From NCBI GenBank assembly GCA_963580285.1, contig OY757011.1, positions 98,945,728 through 99,009,727 on the forward strand: DNA of 64,000 nt, given 5' to 3'. A program made the translations under genes and the position numbers. Shown here piece after piece: positions 1 to 10,259 of the stretch. Under the pieces are notes generated by a model. That model had not been told where the DNA came from, did no database searches, and saw nothing but the letters and a program-made list of their open reading frames with translations. Every line of letters begins with the position of its first letter. The first letter of the stretch is position 1. Origin of the DNA: Lucinisca nassula (lineage: Eukaryota > Mollusca > Bivalvia > Lucinida > Lucinidae).

Positions 1-185
1 AGAATATACTGGTAAATCGCTTAAAAGATTTAAGGTAAGGTAGAGGCGGGTCAAGTGGCGAGAGGCTGGCTGTCTCTTATATCGTATTTTTTTTCTTTGG
101 TGGTAGGTCTTGAGGTGTCATATTATTTCAATGTCTCGTAAAAGTCCCAAGAGTAGCGACGTCTTCAAAATGACCTAAATAGTAG
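1..185 (+). repeat. SINE-3 remnant, decayed
   Basis: A degraded copy of the SINE-3 family. It keeps the CTGGTAAAtCGCTTAaAaGAT stretch, the CTTGAGgTGTCAT block and the AAAGTCCC..CGTCTcCAAAATGACCTA 3' block. The 5' end lies outside the window. Nothing is recognised between it and the X element at 387. Confidence 0.6.
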
Positions 186-386
186 TGAATTCGTAAATTC
201 ATAACACAAACAAAAACAAAATCCTAAAATGTCGTCTTTCGTATCTCTATAACAAGCATTTTTCAGGGTTTTTTTTTCTTATTTCTGGTAGTGTTCTGTT
301 GAGCATACCGTTTTGGCCGACAGTGTGGTATCTCAATCACAGATAAAGTCTGCTGTAAAACAGTAAAAGCTTGAATTAAGACTATA

Positions 387-812
387 AGAATCTTATATGG
401 GTGTGAGGGGTGGATGGAAAAATCCGTCCCGAGGGACACTGTCCGGCATCACGAGGCTTGCCGAGTGATGCCGGACAGTGATCCCGAGGGACGGATTTTT
501 CGATCCACCCCTCACACCCATATTGGATTGTTTTTCTTGCATACCTTCCATTTCTTAGCGCGGATTTTTAATGCTGCAGTCACTTCGGTTACCAACGTCC
601 GCCATATTGTGTTGACACTGCAGGAAAGTTTAGTGACGTCATGTAACGTGCTATGACGTCAGCTTTAACGACGGTGCATGCGAGGTCATAATCAACCAGT
701 TCATTTATCAAACACGCGAATATATTCGATTTTGGGTCGGAACACCAGGGTCAGAACATAAATTTCTATCTCAGGGTAAAATCACGGATTTCCTTGTCTG
801 GTGTGCAAGAAT
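387..812 (+). mobile_element. X element copy 1 (hairpin repeat carrying CRE sites)
   Basis: A large inverted repeat at about 389-533 (arms of roughly 65 bp, from CTTATATGGGTGTGAGGGGTG to its complement) is followed by about 280 bp of single-copy sequence ending in CTTGTCTGGTGTGCAAG. The same two-part layout recurs at 4520, 20425, 38940, 39310 and 62290. No coding capacity is seen, so it is a non-autonomous element of unknown class. It lies in the probable first intron or upstream region of bZIP gene A. Confidence 0.8.
634..661. promoter_or_regulatory. pair of consensus CRE sites in X element
   Basis: Two perfect 8-bp palindromes TGACGTCA lie at 634-641 and 654-661, exactly 20 bp apart, about two helical turns. 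TGACGTCA is the established binding site of ATF/CREB-type bZIP dimers. The pair belongs to the X repeat; copy 6 at 62435-62462 keeps both sites with the same spacing. Binding in vivo is inference. Confidence 0.6.
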
Positions 813-850
813 AATTTTTCTAAAATATTTCACTTATTCTTACCTTCAGT

Positions 851-937
851 TTCCTCTTTCGAGCTGTTCATAAGTGGTCTTTATGACCACTTTTGAACAG
901 ATCCAGATTTGGTCTTTATATAGCAATTTTAATGTAT
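851..937. mobile_element. C-type MITE fragment
   Basis: Partial copy of the C hairpin: GTTCAtAAGTGGTCTTtAtGACCACTTTTGAACAG followed by a degraded GGTCTTtATATAg end. It ends about 30 bp upstream of the gene A bZIP exon, so it sits in the intron close to the splice acceptor. Confidence 0.65.
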
Positions 938-964
938 CATATTAAAAGTATTGCATTATTTCAG

Positions 965-1072
965 CTAACAAAAGAAGAAAGGGACAAAATTGAGAAACGA
1001 AAACACAGGAACAGACAATCGGCGAATAAGAGTCGTATTAGACGACATCAGAAATTGGAAACACTCATGACG
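965..1072 (+). CDS. bZIP gene A, basic-region exon (FOS/ATF3/JDP2-like)
   Basis: A 108-nt, phase-0 internal exon of 36 codons, preceded by the acceptor TTGCATTATTTCAG and followed by the donor GTAAAT. It encodes LTKEERDKIEKRKHRNRQSA and then NKSRIRRHQKLETLMT. The basic-region signature N-x2-S-A-x2-S-R matches the bZIP pattern N-x2-A-A-x2-C-R, with Ser in place of the conserved DNA-contacting Cys. The opening L-T-x-E-E resembles the segment just before the FOS basic region. The first exon is not in the window. Genes B and C have the same exon length and phases. The product should be a nuclear DNA-binding dimer; target and partner are unknown. Confidence 0.88.
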
Positions 1073-1149
1073 GTAAATGGTAACTTTTAACTCCTCATAT
1101 ACAGTCGGACAAACGTTAATATCTCCCCGTTAAGAATCAGTAATTTTTA

Positions 1150-1545
1150 TTGACCGTTCCAAGTCGGTGCTTTTGCTGTGGTTCCTTCATGCTTTGTGTT
1201 GGTGGTTCTGATTCTTTCCCTAATCATATATGTTGTTACGTTGAGGATTCCGATTCTTTCCTCCTTTTCGGTTGTTCATTTTTAGTTACGTTTGTCCTTC
1301 CAGTTTGATATTTGTCTTTATGGTGATTCTGATTATTTCCACCATTATGTATATTGCTCCTTTTTAGCTAGGTTTGGATATTCTGAGTCACCACCTGTTT
1401 GGGAAAGAGCTGCCGACTCGGTTTACCTGTTGTCCGTTTATTTACTGTCGTCACTCCATGTTTCGACTTCTTTCCCTAGTGATATTGTGGGAAGAATTTG
1501 GGATCTGATTGTATCAGTTCCTGGTCGTTTCTCATTTTAATTAAA
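1150..1545 (+). repeat. possible degraded Y-family repeat
   Basis: T-rich sequence with internal near-repeats of GGTGGTTCTGATTCTTTCCC-like segments, ending in TGTATCAGTTCCTGGTCgTT. That end resembles the TGTATCGATTCCTGATCATT block of the Y repeat at 19085 and 63325. Divergence is high and the call is weak. Confidence 0.3.
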
Positions 1546-1635
1546 TGTCCGCAGCGAGTTCTGTCGGTTCAGCTGGCATTTCTGGTCATATTCTGGTCAT
1601 TTGATGCAGTATCAAGAAGAGATGCCTATCTTTAA

Positions 1636-1856
1636 CCCTTTTAGTACCAAATGGAATCTTCCTCCTTATATATACCTGGAGTTCATTTCAAAATTTAGGG
1701 GTGTCAGGCTGTGTTTTCATCAATTTGTTTTTTGAAAATGACTGAACTTTTAGCAAACAGTGGAGGCCCTGATCTGACGCCGCGTTCTGCGGCGTCTGAT
1801 CTGGGCCTCCACTGTTTGCCAGGGTACTCGTTTTGGGGTTTCTGGTACTAAATGGG
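1636..1856. mobile_element. pB1 MITE copy 1 (piggyBac-like, TTAA target)
   Basis: Flanked by TTAA at 1632-1635 and 1857-1860. The ends are CCCTTTTAGTACCAAATGG and CCATTTAGTACCAGAAACCCC on the opposite strand. A central hairpin contains GATCTGACGCCGCGTTCTGC and its complement. TTAA duplication with CCC-starting termini is the piggyBac hallmark. There is no transposase. It lies in the intron of gene A. Confidence 0.85.
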
Positions 1857-1977
1857 TTAATTTAGATAGTTGTCAAGAAGCCCTTCTATATGAAGCCCTA
1901 GTAGGGAGTCGACGGGAAATCTTATTTCAGACAGACGGACTATACCGGATTCCATTAACTTAATAATTTTCGATATT

Positions 1978-2208
1978 TTCATCCGTGAAATGAACATCCC
2001 TCCGAACCCCATTTTGTATAGAAATATTTGGGTTTTAGCTGGGAATACATTATTTTTCTTATTTCTGATCCAAGACATAGGTTGTTGGTAATCGTTAGAA
2101 CCGCCTCGATAACGCGGTTCAAACGAGCACCAACAACCAATGTTTGGACCATTGGGAGAAAATTTCATCAGGAAAGTAACCATTTCAGAGATATGAAATA
2201 ATTCATTA
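1978..2208 (+). mobile_element. A2 MITE, 5'-truncated
   Basis: Shows the A2 order: CCGTGAAATGAACATCCC, an ATTATTTTTCTTATTTCTG block, hairpin arms GGTTGTTGGTAATCGTTAGAACCGCCTC, then TCATCAGGAAAGTAaCCATTT. The right end is degraded and abuts the C element at 2211. Confidence 0.7.
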
Positions 2209-2210
2209 TA

Positions 2211-2705
2211 CACTGAAATTCCGCTATCAAGCTATTAAGACAAATTCTGCTTTAAAAAGCATATTTAGAAGGGTGCATTTATTCTTTCTTTGTGTTTTCT
2301 GCACATCACGTGAACAAGTCCGTGAAATAAAGACCCCCCCTAAACCCCACTTTATATAGAGAAAACTGGGGTTTAGGGGGTAAACATTATTTTCCTTATT
2401 TCTGCTCCAAAACATAGGTTGTGGGTACTCGTTAGAACCGCCTCAATGAGGCGGTTCTAACGAGTACCCAAAACCTATGTTTGGAGCAGAAATAAGGAAA
2501 ATATCACAAATTTTCATCAGAAAAAAATACCTTTTTTGAGGTTTGAAAAATGCACTATATCACACGGGTGTGTTATCGTAATGATACATTTTCCTCTGGT
2601 CAGGGACCACCTTTTGGACTGACCACGTTCGGGACTGTTCAAAAGTGGTCTTAAAAATCACTTTTAAACAGTCCCAAAGGTGGTCTTAATATAAGAATTT
2701 TACTG
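2211..2705 (+). mobile_element. C MITE interrupted by an A2 MITE
   Basis: C element with TA at 2209-2210 and 2706-2707 and ends CACTGAAATTCCGCTAT / CAGTAAAATTCTTATATTAAG (reverse strand). It is split at TTTTCTGCA by the A2 copy 2304-2583 and resumes at TACATTTTCCTCTGGTCA. Uninterrupted C copies (33072, 52881) give the empty site. It ends about 80 bp before the last exon of gene A. Confidence 0.8.
2304..2583 (+). mobile_element. A2 MITE, complete, nested in C
   Basis: Runs from CATCACGTGAACAAGTCCGT to GGGTGTGTTATCGTAATG. The core carries the TACTCGTTAGAACCGCCTCA / TGAGGCGGTTCTAACGAGTA hairpin. At most one base is duplicated at the junctions with the host C element, so no normal target-site duplication is visible. 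Confidence 0.85.
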
Positions 2706-2786
2706 TATCACACGGATGTTATATCCTATAATTTGATACAGATTCTGTTACAAATTTACATGTTAGTTTGAATCGAACTATTCCAG

Positions 2787-3299
2787 GATGAAAAAACTCT
2801 GTTGACCAAGAACCAAAGTCTAAGAGCAGAAGTAAATGCTTTAGAGGAGTTTAAGCGGAAACTGGAGACAGTTCTAGAAATTCATCTGACTACATGCAAC
2901 AAAGCAGATTTCAAAAAAGACGACCATTCCTTGACAGCGATTGATAAAACATCCAGCACGGTTGTGGACGAACAGAGCACGACATCTTCCCTTAGTCTAA
3001 ACACTTCTAGAGATATGAATGATACAAGGCTATGCACATCTGAAACCGTGCACAATGGATATTCTCATTGTCCAATGAAAGCATCTGACGAAACTTACCC
3101 CAAGACTTCTGGAGACAAAACTGTTGACACCGGCGGAAGACTGGGATATGTGGATCCTAACCATCTACGCTCCTTGTCTAAAGAACAGAAAATTGCTATG
3201 CTAAAGGCGTATTTGAAAGGAAATCAGTCAAAACCAGAAGTACAAAAAATGATTGGAAAAATTGGAGAACTGTCTAAAAACAGAAAACACACATTATAA
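2787..3299 (+). CDS. bZIP gene A, last coding exon (zipper plus tail)
   Basis: Acceptor GAACTATTCCAG precedes GAT GAA AAA; the frame continues the bZIP exon in phase 0 and stops at TAA 3297-3299, giving 170 codons. Joined to exon 965-1072 it gives a zipper with Leu at five successive heptad positions and His at the sixth, as in FOS and ATF3. The first 45 residues (LTKNQSLRAEVNALEEFKRK, LETVLEIHLTTC) resemble ATF3/JDP2. A Ser/Thr-rich linker follows, then a basic C-terminal motif (LSKEQKIAMLKAYLKGNQSK, PEVQK) shared with gene B and partly with C. No stop or frameshift is seen, so the gene appears intact here. Confidence 0.88.
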   Translation, partial: DEKTLLTKNQSLRAEVNALEEFKRKLETVLEIHLTTCNKADFKKDDHSLTAIDKTSSTVVDEQSTTSSLSLNTSRDMNDTRLCTSETVHNGYSHCPMKASDETYPKTSGDKTVDTGGRLGYVDPNHLRSLSKEQKIAMLKAYLKGNQSKPEVQKMIGKIGELSKNRKHTL

Positions 3300-3419
3300 A
3301 AACGACAATGTTCTTGAGCCAAAGCGCTGAGGGTACTGGTTGTCACAAGATAGACTTGAAAAAAATAATCCTGAACTGAGACTTAAACTGTATCGTTTAA
3401 CCTGTAAGCAAAGTGTGTA

Positions 3420-3552
3420 GATCTTGATCAGACGTTGCGTTTTGTGGCGTCTGATCCTTAAATTCGTGTAATATCAGCAAACAATGTGGACCCTGATCAG
3501 ACGCCGCGTTAAGCGTCAAGCGGCGTCTAATCTAGGTCAACACTGTTTCCCA
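3420..3552. repeat. hairpin remnants of pB1/pB2-like MITEs in gene A 3' region
   Basis: Two fragments containing GATCAGACGTTGCGTTttGTGGCGTCTGATC and CTGATCAGACGCCGCGTTAAG..GCGGCGTCTaATC. These are the hairpin cores seen in the TTAA-flanked MITEs, but without recognisable termini. Confidence 0.55.
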
Positions 3553-3714
3553 AGCCCAACCCATGACATCAACCCCGATTCTATAGATTACCAAGTTACG
3601 CAACACGTTGACCTCTCTGCGATAAAATTAACATGTATTTTCTATAAATAGGTTACAAGATTTCCTACAAATTAGTGATAGTCACGTGGACTTTAGCACT
3701 GAATAGGATTTGTT

Positions 3715-4016
3715 TGTTTGTTTAATTTGGGTTTAACGTCCCCGTCAACACTGTATAGGTCATTTTGAAGACGTTGCTTCCAATTTTGTGGGTTTTTTAC
3801 CCGACATTTAGATGAAATGACATCTCAAGCCCTGTCGCCCAATGAAACCAATAGGGTTCATTAGCATGGACGGTCCGACTTGCACCGCTTTGCCTGGGAA
3901 GGCTTAGATCCTCTAAGCGGTTTACCAGTACTCGTGTGCGGTCGGTTTCAACTCTGCGTGGAAGCATCATGTAGCCCATCTATTTCTTCAAGCCCCGATG
4001 GGCGAGGGCCGAAATA
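3715..4016 (-). mobile_element. SINE-3, near full length
   Basis: Reverse-oriented SINE-3: tail complement TTGTTTGTTTAATTTGGGTTTAACGTCCCC at the left, head complement AGCCCCGATGGGCG at the right. About 300 bp. Confidence 0.8.
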
Positions 4017-4082
4017 GGATTTGTAGATAGTAACTGTGGTTTGATTGAAAACTACAATGTTTTAGTAACAAACGAAAAATAT

Positions 4083-4260
4083 ATGAGCATGGCGGCCATC
4101 TTTGTCATATGACCTGGACCCCGTGAACAAACTTTCGTTCCCCCATCACATGGGTGCTCCACATGAAATTTGATCTCAATCCGCCCAGCAGTTTCAGAGG
4201 AGATGTTTGAAAGTATTGACAGACGACAGACAACAGACGACAGACAAACAGAAACGAAAC
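4083..4260. repeat. H-element fragment
   Basis: ATGGCGGCCATCTTTGTCAT..GACCTGGACCCC and CACATGAAATTTGATcTCAATccGCCcAGCaGTTTC match the middle of the H elements at 31213 and 36729. A short CAGACGACAGACAACAGACGACAGACA run follows. Confidence 0.65.
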
Positions 4261-4304
4261 ATTGCCATTATATAAGTTGCCTATGACGTCGGACATATTT
4301 GTTA

Positions 4305-4512
4305 AATGAGCCGCGTCACGAAAAAAAACACCTATTCAAACATTTTTGCCACCAAAAAACTGACAATTTTCAGGCAAAAAAAGGTGTTATTTTTCATATT
4401 TCAGTTAAAAAATGAACGAGGCGGTTCTAACGAGTATCCACAATCTATGTTTATGAGCAGAAATAAGAAAATAATGTATACCCCTGTAAACCCTAGTTGT
4501 ACGGGGCCAGAA
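4305..4512 (-). mobile_element. A1 MITE, degraded
   Basis: Opens with a degraded A1 terminus (CGTCACGAAAAAAAACACCT), then CATTTTTgCCaCCaaAAAA, a half hairpin GAGGCGGTTCTAACGAGTAT and GAGCAGAAATAAGAAAATAATGTATACCCC. The first hairpin arm is lost. Confidence 0.65.
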
Positions 4513-4519
4513 TAATATT

Positions 4520-4932
4520 TTCATACCAGACAAGGAAATCCGTGATTTTACGCTGGGATGGAAATTTATGTTCTGACCCTGGTGTTCCGACCCAAAATCG
4601 AATATAATCGCGGGTTTGATAAATGCAATGGTTGATTACGACCTCGTATGCGCCGTCGTTAAGGTTGACGTCACAGCACGTTACGCGACGTCACTAAACA
4701 TTCCAATATGGCGGACGTTACTAACCGAAGTGACTGCAGCATTAAAACTCCGCGCTAAGAAATGGAAGGTATGCAAGAAAAAGAATCCATTATGGGTGCG
4801 AGGGGTGGATAGAAAAATCCGTCCCTCAGGATCACTGTCCGGCATCACTCGGCACGCCTCGTGATGCCGGACAGTGTCCCTCGGGACGGATTTTTCCATC
4901 CACCCCTCACACCCATATAAGATTCTTATAAT
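4520..4932 (-). mobile_element. X element copy 2
   Basis: Reverse copy starting at ACCAGACAAGGAAATCCGTG and ending in the large hairpin 4787-4932 (GGGTGCGAGGGGTGGATAG..CATCCACCCCTCACACCC). It carries a perfect CRE TGACGTCA at 4666-4673; the second site is mutated to CGACGTCA. Confidence 0.8.
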
Positions 4933-5136
4933 ATAGGCGTGTTTTCGTGATGCTTTGCATTTTTCGACCAGATAAGACAGAAACCAGGACAGAAACCAGC
5001 CTATCCCAGCTACACAGACTAGCAAAAGTCTTGAAAGCTTAATTCTAACATAGCACGCCTATACTTGTAATATATTGAGTGATAAATATCTGGGTGGAAG
5101 AGCGCGAGGCGAAGAGCCGCCTCTTTTCAGGTTTCA

Positions 5137-5322
5137 TGACGTCATTCATTATTCCCTTGACTTTAGATGTTGTAACGTATTTTTCTTGTATCACATAATT
5201 ATGCCATGAAAACTTGGAAACGCGTGATACAGTCAGTTCTAACACAGCTCGTCTAAAAAGGCAACGGGAAGGAACTGTGTTTTATGTTGCAACAAATCGT
5301 GGTGCCGTAGAGTGTGACGTCA
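5137..5322. promoter_or_regulatory. two further CRE-consensus sites outside X elements
   Basis: TGACGTCA occurs at 5137-5144 and 5315-5322 in sequence I cannot place in a repeat family. They could be chance, decayed repeat, or real regulatory sites. No promoter or gene start is recognised beside them. Confidence 0.25.
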
Positions 5323-5531
5323 TTAAAGCTGCAAATATATGACGTCGCTCCTATTTTTATTTTTTTTTTTGCCCTTAGACGGTGTAACGACACTTGCTCG
5401 CACCAAAAACATTACAAAAGGACAAAAATGCATGTGTTACAGTCAATAATTTTTCCGGGATTTTTTCTTACAATGGCGAAAAGTGCGATTTTGAAGGATA
5501 CAACAACATTATTTCCGCAGAGTCAAAATAA

Positions 5532-5695
5532 ATCAGCTGTAGTCTGTGATTTGTTGAGTTGTAAATCACAGTTTGTCTGTCAGTTGTAAATAGAGAAATT
5601 ACTCGCGCTACGCGCTCGTGAATTGATATTCTTTACAACTGACATTCAAACTGTGATTTATTACTCAACATATCACAGCTCAAATTTATCTATTT
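5532..5695. repeat. long imperfect inverted repeat
   Basis: Arms AGCTGTAGTCTGTGATTTGT..CAGTTGTAAA and TTTACAACTGACATTCAAAC..ATATCACAGCT surround a core containing TACTCGCGCTACGCGCTCGTG. It could fold into a hairpin with arms of about 60 bp. It is probably a MITE relic. Confidence 0.6.
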
Positions 5696-5785
5696 CTTAA
5701 TTATATTGGCGTAAATCCTTTAAACAATGACGGAAGATAGGGAGAATCCATAGGGGCTTGAATCACTTTATTTGATGAAATAAAA

Positions 5786-6105
5786 ACACACACACACACA
5801 AAAAAATGGTGTTTGTAAAACACGATGCCCCAAACCATATGCTTGCCCCTAAATGCCCAATTTTCCAAGAGCTATAACCAAATGCATGTGTGTGTGCATG
5901 CATGCATGTGTGTGTGTTCATGCATTCATGTGTGCATACATGGATGAGTGTGCGAGTGCATACATGGATGTGTGCATGTATGCGTGCATGCATGCATGTA
6001 TGTGTATGCATGCATGCATGAGTGTTAATGTGTAAGCATTTCTGCATGTGTGTTTGCATGCATGCATGAGTGTGCATGCATCTATGTGTGTGTGCATGAA
6101 TCTAT
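5786..6105. repeat. CA and TGCATG/TGTG simple repeat
   Basis: A short (CA)n tract at 5787-5800, then a degenerate GTGTGTGCATGCATG repeat from about 5880 to 6105. Open frames in both directions here encode only Cys/His/Met/Ala low-complexity peptides and are not genes. Confidence 0.85.
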
Positions 6106-6119
6106 TTACCAACTTTCAA

Positions 6120-9100
6120 GGTTCTAGCTGCTATAGTTTTTGAGATATGTTGCTGACAAGAGTTTAAAAAAAATCAAAGGGCAATAACTCTTGAAAGGGG
6201 CATAAATCAGATGAGAAAAAATATGCGTCAGCTAATTTTCAACGAGAAATCAATATATGAAAAAACCCTATCAAACGGATCTCAAGTTATGCTATGCATT
6301 ACAAAGCATACAGAAATACCCAAAGTGACAAAGCGCCATAACTCATTAAGTATTTTTCGGAATTTAGTCAAAATTTAATCATGTCATCAGCTCATAACCA
6401 CCAATCTATTCACCAAATTTCGAGTCTCTAGCTTTTGAGATATTTTGCTGACAAGATTTTATTAAATACATTTTCAAACGACAATAACTCTTGAAAAGGG
6501 CATAAGCAGGATGAGAAAAATACATGCCAGCTATTTTTCCACAAAGACTCCCGATATATGAAGTTTCACAACCCTAGCATATACGGTTCTAAAAGTATGC
6601 TATGCAACACAAAGCATACAATGTACAAATACCCAAAGTGAGAAAGGGCCATAACTCATGAAGTATTTTTCGGTATTTAGTCAAAAGTTAATCAGGCCAT
6701 CTAATCATCACCACCAATCTATTCACTTACGTTCAGTGCTCTAGCTCCAATAGATTTTGAGATATTTTGCTGACAAGGGTTTATCTACAAATGCAAAGGT
6801 CAATAACCTTTGAAAGGGGCATTATCCGGGTGAGAAATAAATATGTATCAGCTAATTTTCCATGAGCAATCCGTATATGGAGTTTCAAAACCCTAACATA
6901 CACGGTTCTAAGTCATGCTATGCATCATAAATCACACAATGTACAAATACCCAGAGTGACAAAGGGCCATACATTTAACTCATGAAGTATTGTTTTAAGA
7001 TTTTGTCAAAGGTTTATCTGGTAATCTACTCATCACCACCAATCTATTCACCAACTTTCTAGGCTCTAGCTCTTATAGTTTTTTAAATATTTGCTGACAA
7101 AATTTTCTCAAAATATTTTCTAAGGGCAATAACTCTTGAAAGGGGCATAATCCTGATGAAATAAATTACGCGTCAGCTAATTTCTTTTCACTAGGAATCC
7201 ATAAATGAGAGTTCAGCACCCTAGCAAACTTGATTCTTATGCTATTAATCACAGAGCATACAAAGTAAAATACCCAAAGTGACAAAGGGCCATAACTCAT
7301 GAAGTATTGTTCCGAATGTCAAAAGTTAATCAGGTCATCTACCCATCACCACCAATCTATTCACCAACACACAAGGCTCTAACTCTTCAGGTTTTAAGAT
7401 ATTTTGCTGACAAGATTTTATCTTTTTTTTTTCAAAGGGCAATAAGTCTTGAAAGGGGCATAATCCGGATGAGAAAAAATAGTATCAGCTAATTTTTCAC
7501 GAGGAATCCTAATATGGAAAATCAGAACCCTAGCAAACTTGATTCTCAAGTTATGCTATGCATCATAAAGCATAAAATGTGCAAATACCCAAAGTGTCAA
7601 AGGGCCATAACTCATTAAGTATTTTTTTTCTGATTTGAGTCTAAAGTTAAAACGATAGACTACTCATCACCACGTATCAATTCAAGAACTTTCAAGGCTC
7701 TAGCTCTTTAAGTTTTTGAGACACTTTGCTGGCAAGTTTTTATCATTTTTTTCAGCGGACAACTCTTGAAAGGGGCATAATCCGGACGAGAAAAAATCGT
7801 GTCAGCTAATTTTCCACGATTGATTATCAAGTTATGCTATGCATCACAAAACATACGATGTACAAATACCAAAAGTGACAAAGGGTCATAGCTCATGTAT
7901 TTTTCGGAATAGAGTCAAACGTATTTCAGGTCATCTACTCATGAGCACGAATCTATTCTCCGACTTTCAAGGCTCTAGCTCCAATAAATTTTGAGATTAT
8001 TTGCAGACAAGATTTTATATAAAAAATCAAGGGCCATTTAATCTTGAAAGGGGCATTATCCGACGAGAAAAATATGCGTCAGCTAATTTTCCACGAAGAA
8101 CCCATATGTGAAATATCAAAACCCTAACATACACGGTTTTTAAGTTATGCTATTCATCACAAAGCATACATTGTATAAATACCCAATGTGACAAAGGGCC
8201 ATAACTCCCGAAGAATTTTCCGGAATTTAGTCGTAAGTTAATCAGATCATATACCTATCATCACCAATCTATTCACTAATTTTCAAGCCTCTAGCTCCTA
8301 TAAGTTTTGCGATATTTTCATGACAAGATTTTACCGAAAAATGTTCAAAGGACAATAACTCTTGGAAGCGGCATAATACGGAGGAGAACAAAAATACATG
8401 CCAGTTTTTTTCCATGAGGAATCTATATAAAATTTCAAAACCCTGCCATACTCGGTTCGTAAGTCATGATATGCATCACAAAGCATACAATGTACAAATA
8501 CCCAAAATGACAAAGGGCCACAACTCATGAAGTGAAGTATTTTGGGGAATTTAGTCAAAAGTTTATCATGTCATCTACCCATCGCCACCAATCTGTTCAC
8601 CATCTTTCAAGGCTCTAGCTCCAATAGTTTGAGATATTTTGCTGACAATATTTTACCAAATTAATTCAAAGGGCAATAACTCTTGAAAGCGGCATAATCC
8701 GGATGACAAAAAATACGTATCAGCTAATTTGTAATATGGAATCCATGTATGAACCTTCAAAGCATACACGGTTCTAAAGTTATGCTTTGCATCACAAAGC
8801 ATATAATGTACAAATACCCAAAGTGACAAAGGGCCATAACTCATGAAGTATTTTTCGGAATTAAGTGAAAAGCTAATCAGGTCATCTACACATCACCACG
8901 AATCTATTCACTAATTTGCAATGTTCTAGCTCCAATAGATTTTGAGATATTTTGCAGACATAATTTTATCAAACATTTTTCAAGGGCAATAACTCTTGAA
9001 AGGGACAATATCCGGATGAGAAAAAAAAATCGCGTCACTTAATTTTCCATGAGGAATCCATATATGAACTTTCAAAACCCTAGCATACACGGTTCTTAAG

Positions 9101-9440
9101 TTATATGCTATGCATCTCATAGCATATAAAGTACAAATACCCAAAGTAAGGAAGGGACGTAACTCATAAGGCATTTGTCAAAATTTAGTCAAAAGGTAAT
9201 CAGGTCATATTCACATCCCTACGAATCTATTTACCAACTTTCAAGGCTCTAGCTCCAATACATTTTGAGATATTTTGCGGACAAGATATTAGCATTTTTT
9301 TTTTCAAATAACTCTTGAAAGGGGCATAATCTGGATGAGCCAAAAAATACGCGTCAGCTATTTTTCCATGAGAAATCCATATATGAAATATCAAAACCCT
9401 AGCATAAACGGTTCTTAAGTTAATGTATGCACAAATAGCG
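6120..9440 (+). repeat. satellite-like tandem array, about 11 units of ~312 bp
   Basis: The block AACTCTTGAAAGGGGCATAAT (or near variants) recurs at 6187, 6487, 6807, 7132, 7442, 7758, 8042, 8352, 8680, 8992 and 9308. Spacing is 284-328 bp, averaging about 312. Other shared blocks are AATACCCAAAGTGACAAAGG, TCACCACCAATCTATTCACC and GATATTTTGCTGACAAGATTTTA. Units differ by many substitutions and small indels, so the array is old. Reverse-strand open frames repeat the same peptide (GPLSLWVFVHYMLCDA) per unit and are shadows of the repeat. Confidence 0.9.
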
Positions 9441-9529
9441 TAACCTACGGACGGATGAACGAACCAGAAGCATTGTGCTCCTCCAACTTCTTTAAAGTTG
9501 GGGGCATAAAAATATATGGTACCTGTTTG

Positions 9530-9778
9530 TTGGTTTGTTTGTTTGCATTGGCGTTTAATGACCCAGTCATCACTATTGTAAGTCATTTTGAGCCGGTTAG
9601 TTTACCCATCCACACTTTTCTGAGCAGACATACGTAAGTTGTTAACCAGTACAGTAGACATTCTTTCGCCAAAAACTTACAACTGCCCTTATTGAATCAG
9701 CGGAAGGGAGAGAATCACCGTAGAAAAGATTTCATGATCAATCTCCACGAAAGAATGTTGCCGACCCCGGCAGGTAAA
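9530..9778 (-). mobile_element. SINE-2, head-truncated
   Basis: Reverse SINE-2 body: GTTTGTTTGCATTGGCGTTTAATG at the left, then CCACGAAAGAATGTTGCCGACCCCGGCAGG at the right. The tRNA-like head is missing. Confidence 0.75.
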
Positions 9779-9872
9779 ATATGGTACTATGTTAGAGACC
9801 TAGTACCATATATTTGTAAGTGATTCAAGGTCCAGTGGCCATGGCAGAAGTAAGGGACAGGCTTGTGACTAC

Positions 9873-10259
9873 CATCACGTAAACACGCCTTTATAATTTT
9901 GACCCCCTCATACCCCATTTTTATATAGTAAAACTGGGGTTTGCAGGGGTAAACCTTATTTCTCTGATTTCTGCTTTGAGCAGAAATAAGAAAAAAAAAT
10001 CGAAATTTTTCATCCGAAAATTTTCATTTTTTTGACAGTAGAATTTCCAATGTACAGTCCAACCTGTATTAAGCAAGCTCCTAAGGGATAACCAAAATGT
10101 GCTTGCTTATGACAGATGGTTGCTTAATACAGGTGAAGTTTAACACATTTGCCCTTTTCGGGAACCAAATGGCTGCTTGCATAAGACAGGTTGCTTGCTT
10201 AATAGAGGTGGCCACTAAGATAGGTTTTACTGTATTTGTATAGGCGTGTTTTCGTAATG
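9873..10259 (+). mobile_element. A1 MITE interrupted by a TA-flanked MITE
   Basis: Starts CATCACGTAAACACGCCT and ends TTTGTATAGGCGTGTTTTCGTAATG. Most of the internal hairpin is deleted (TTTCTGCTTTGAGCAGAAATAAG). The copy is split at AATGTA/TTTGTAT by the element 10055-10232; all other A1 copies show the continuous AATGTATTTGTAT. Confidence 0.85.
10055..10232. mobile_element. pogo/Tc1-mariner-like MITE, 178 bp, TA target
   Basis: Flanked by TA at 10053-10054 and 10233-10234. Terminal inverted repeats are CAGTCCAACCTGTATTAAG and, from the other end, CAGTAAAACCTATCTTAG. Internal repeats of GCTTGCTTAT/AAT AND CTGTATTAAGC are seen. TA target duplication with CAGT termini fits the pogo/Tigger branch of Tc1/mariner. 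Confidence 0.8.

Noticed and set aside
5763..6112. Overlapping Cys/His/Met-rich frames on both strands
   Set aside because: Products of the TGCATG/TGTG simple repeat.
6120..9440. Regular repeats that could be read as a CRISPR array
   Set aside because: Units are ~312 bp, degenerate throughout, with no short identical repeats and unique spacers; the DNA is eukaryotic.
8331..9586. Reverse-strand frames such as GPLSLWVFVHYMLCDA repeated in series
   Set aside because: They recur once per satellite unit and are translations of the 312-bp repeat, not a gene family.
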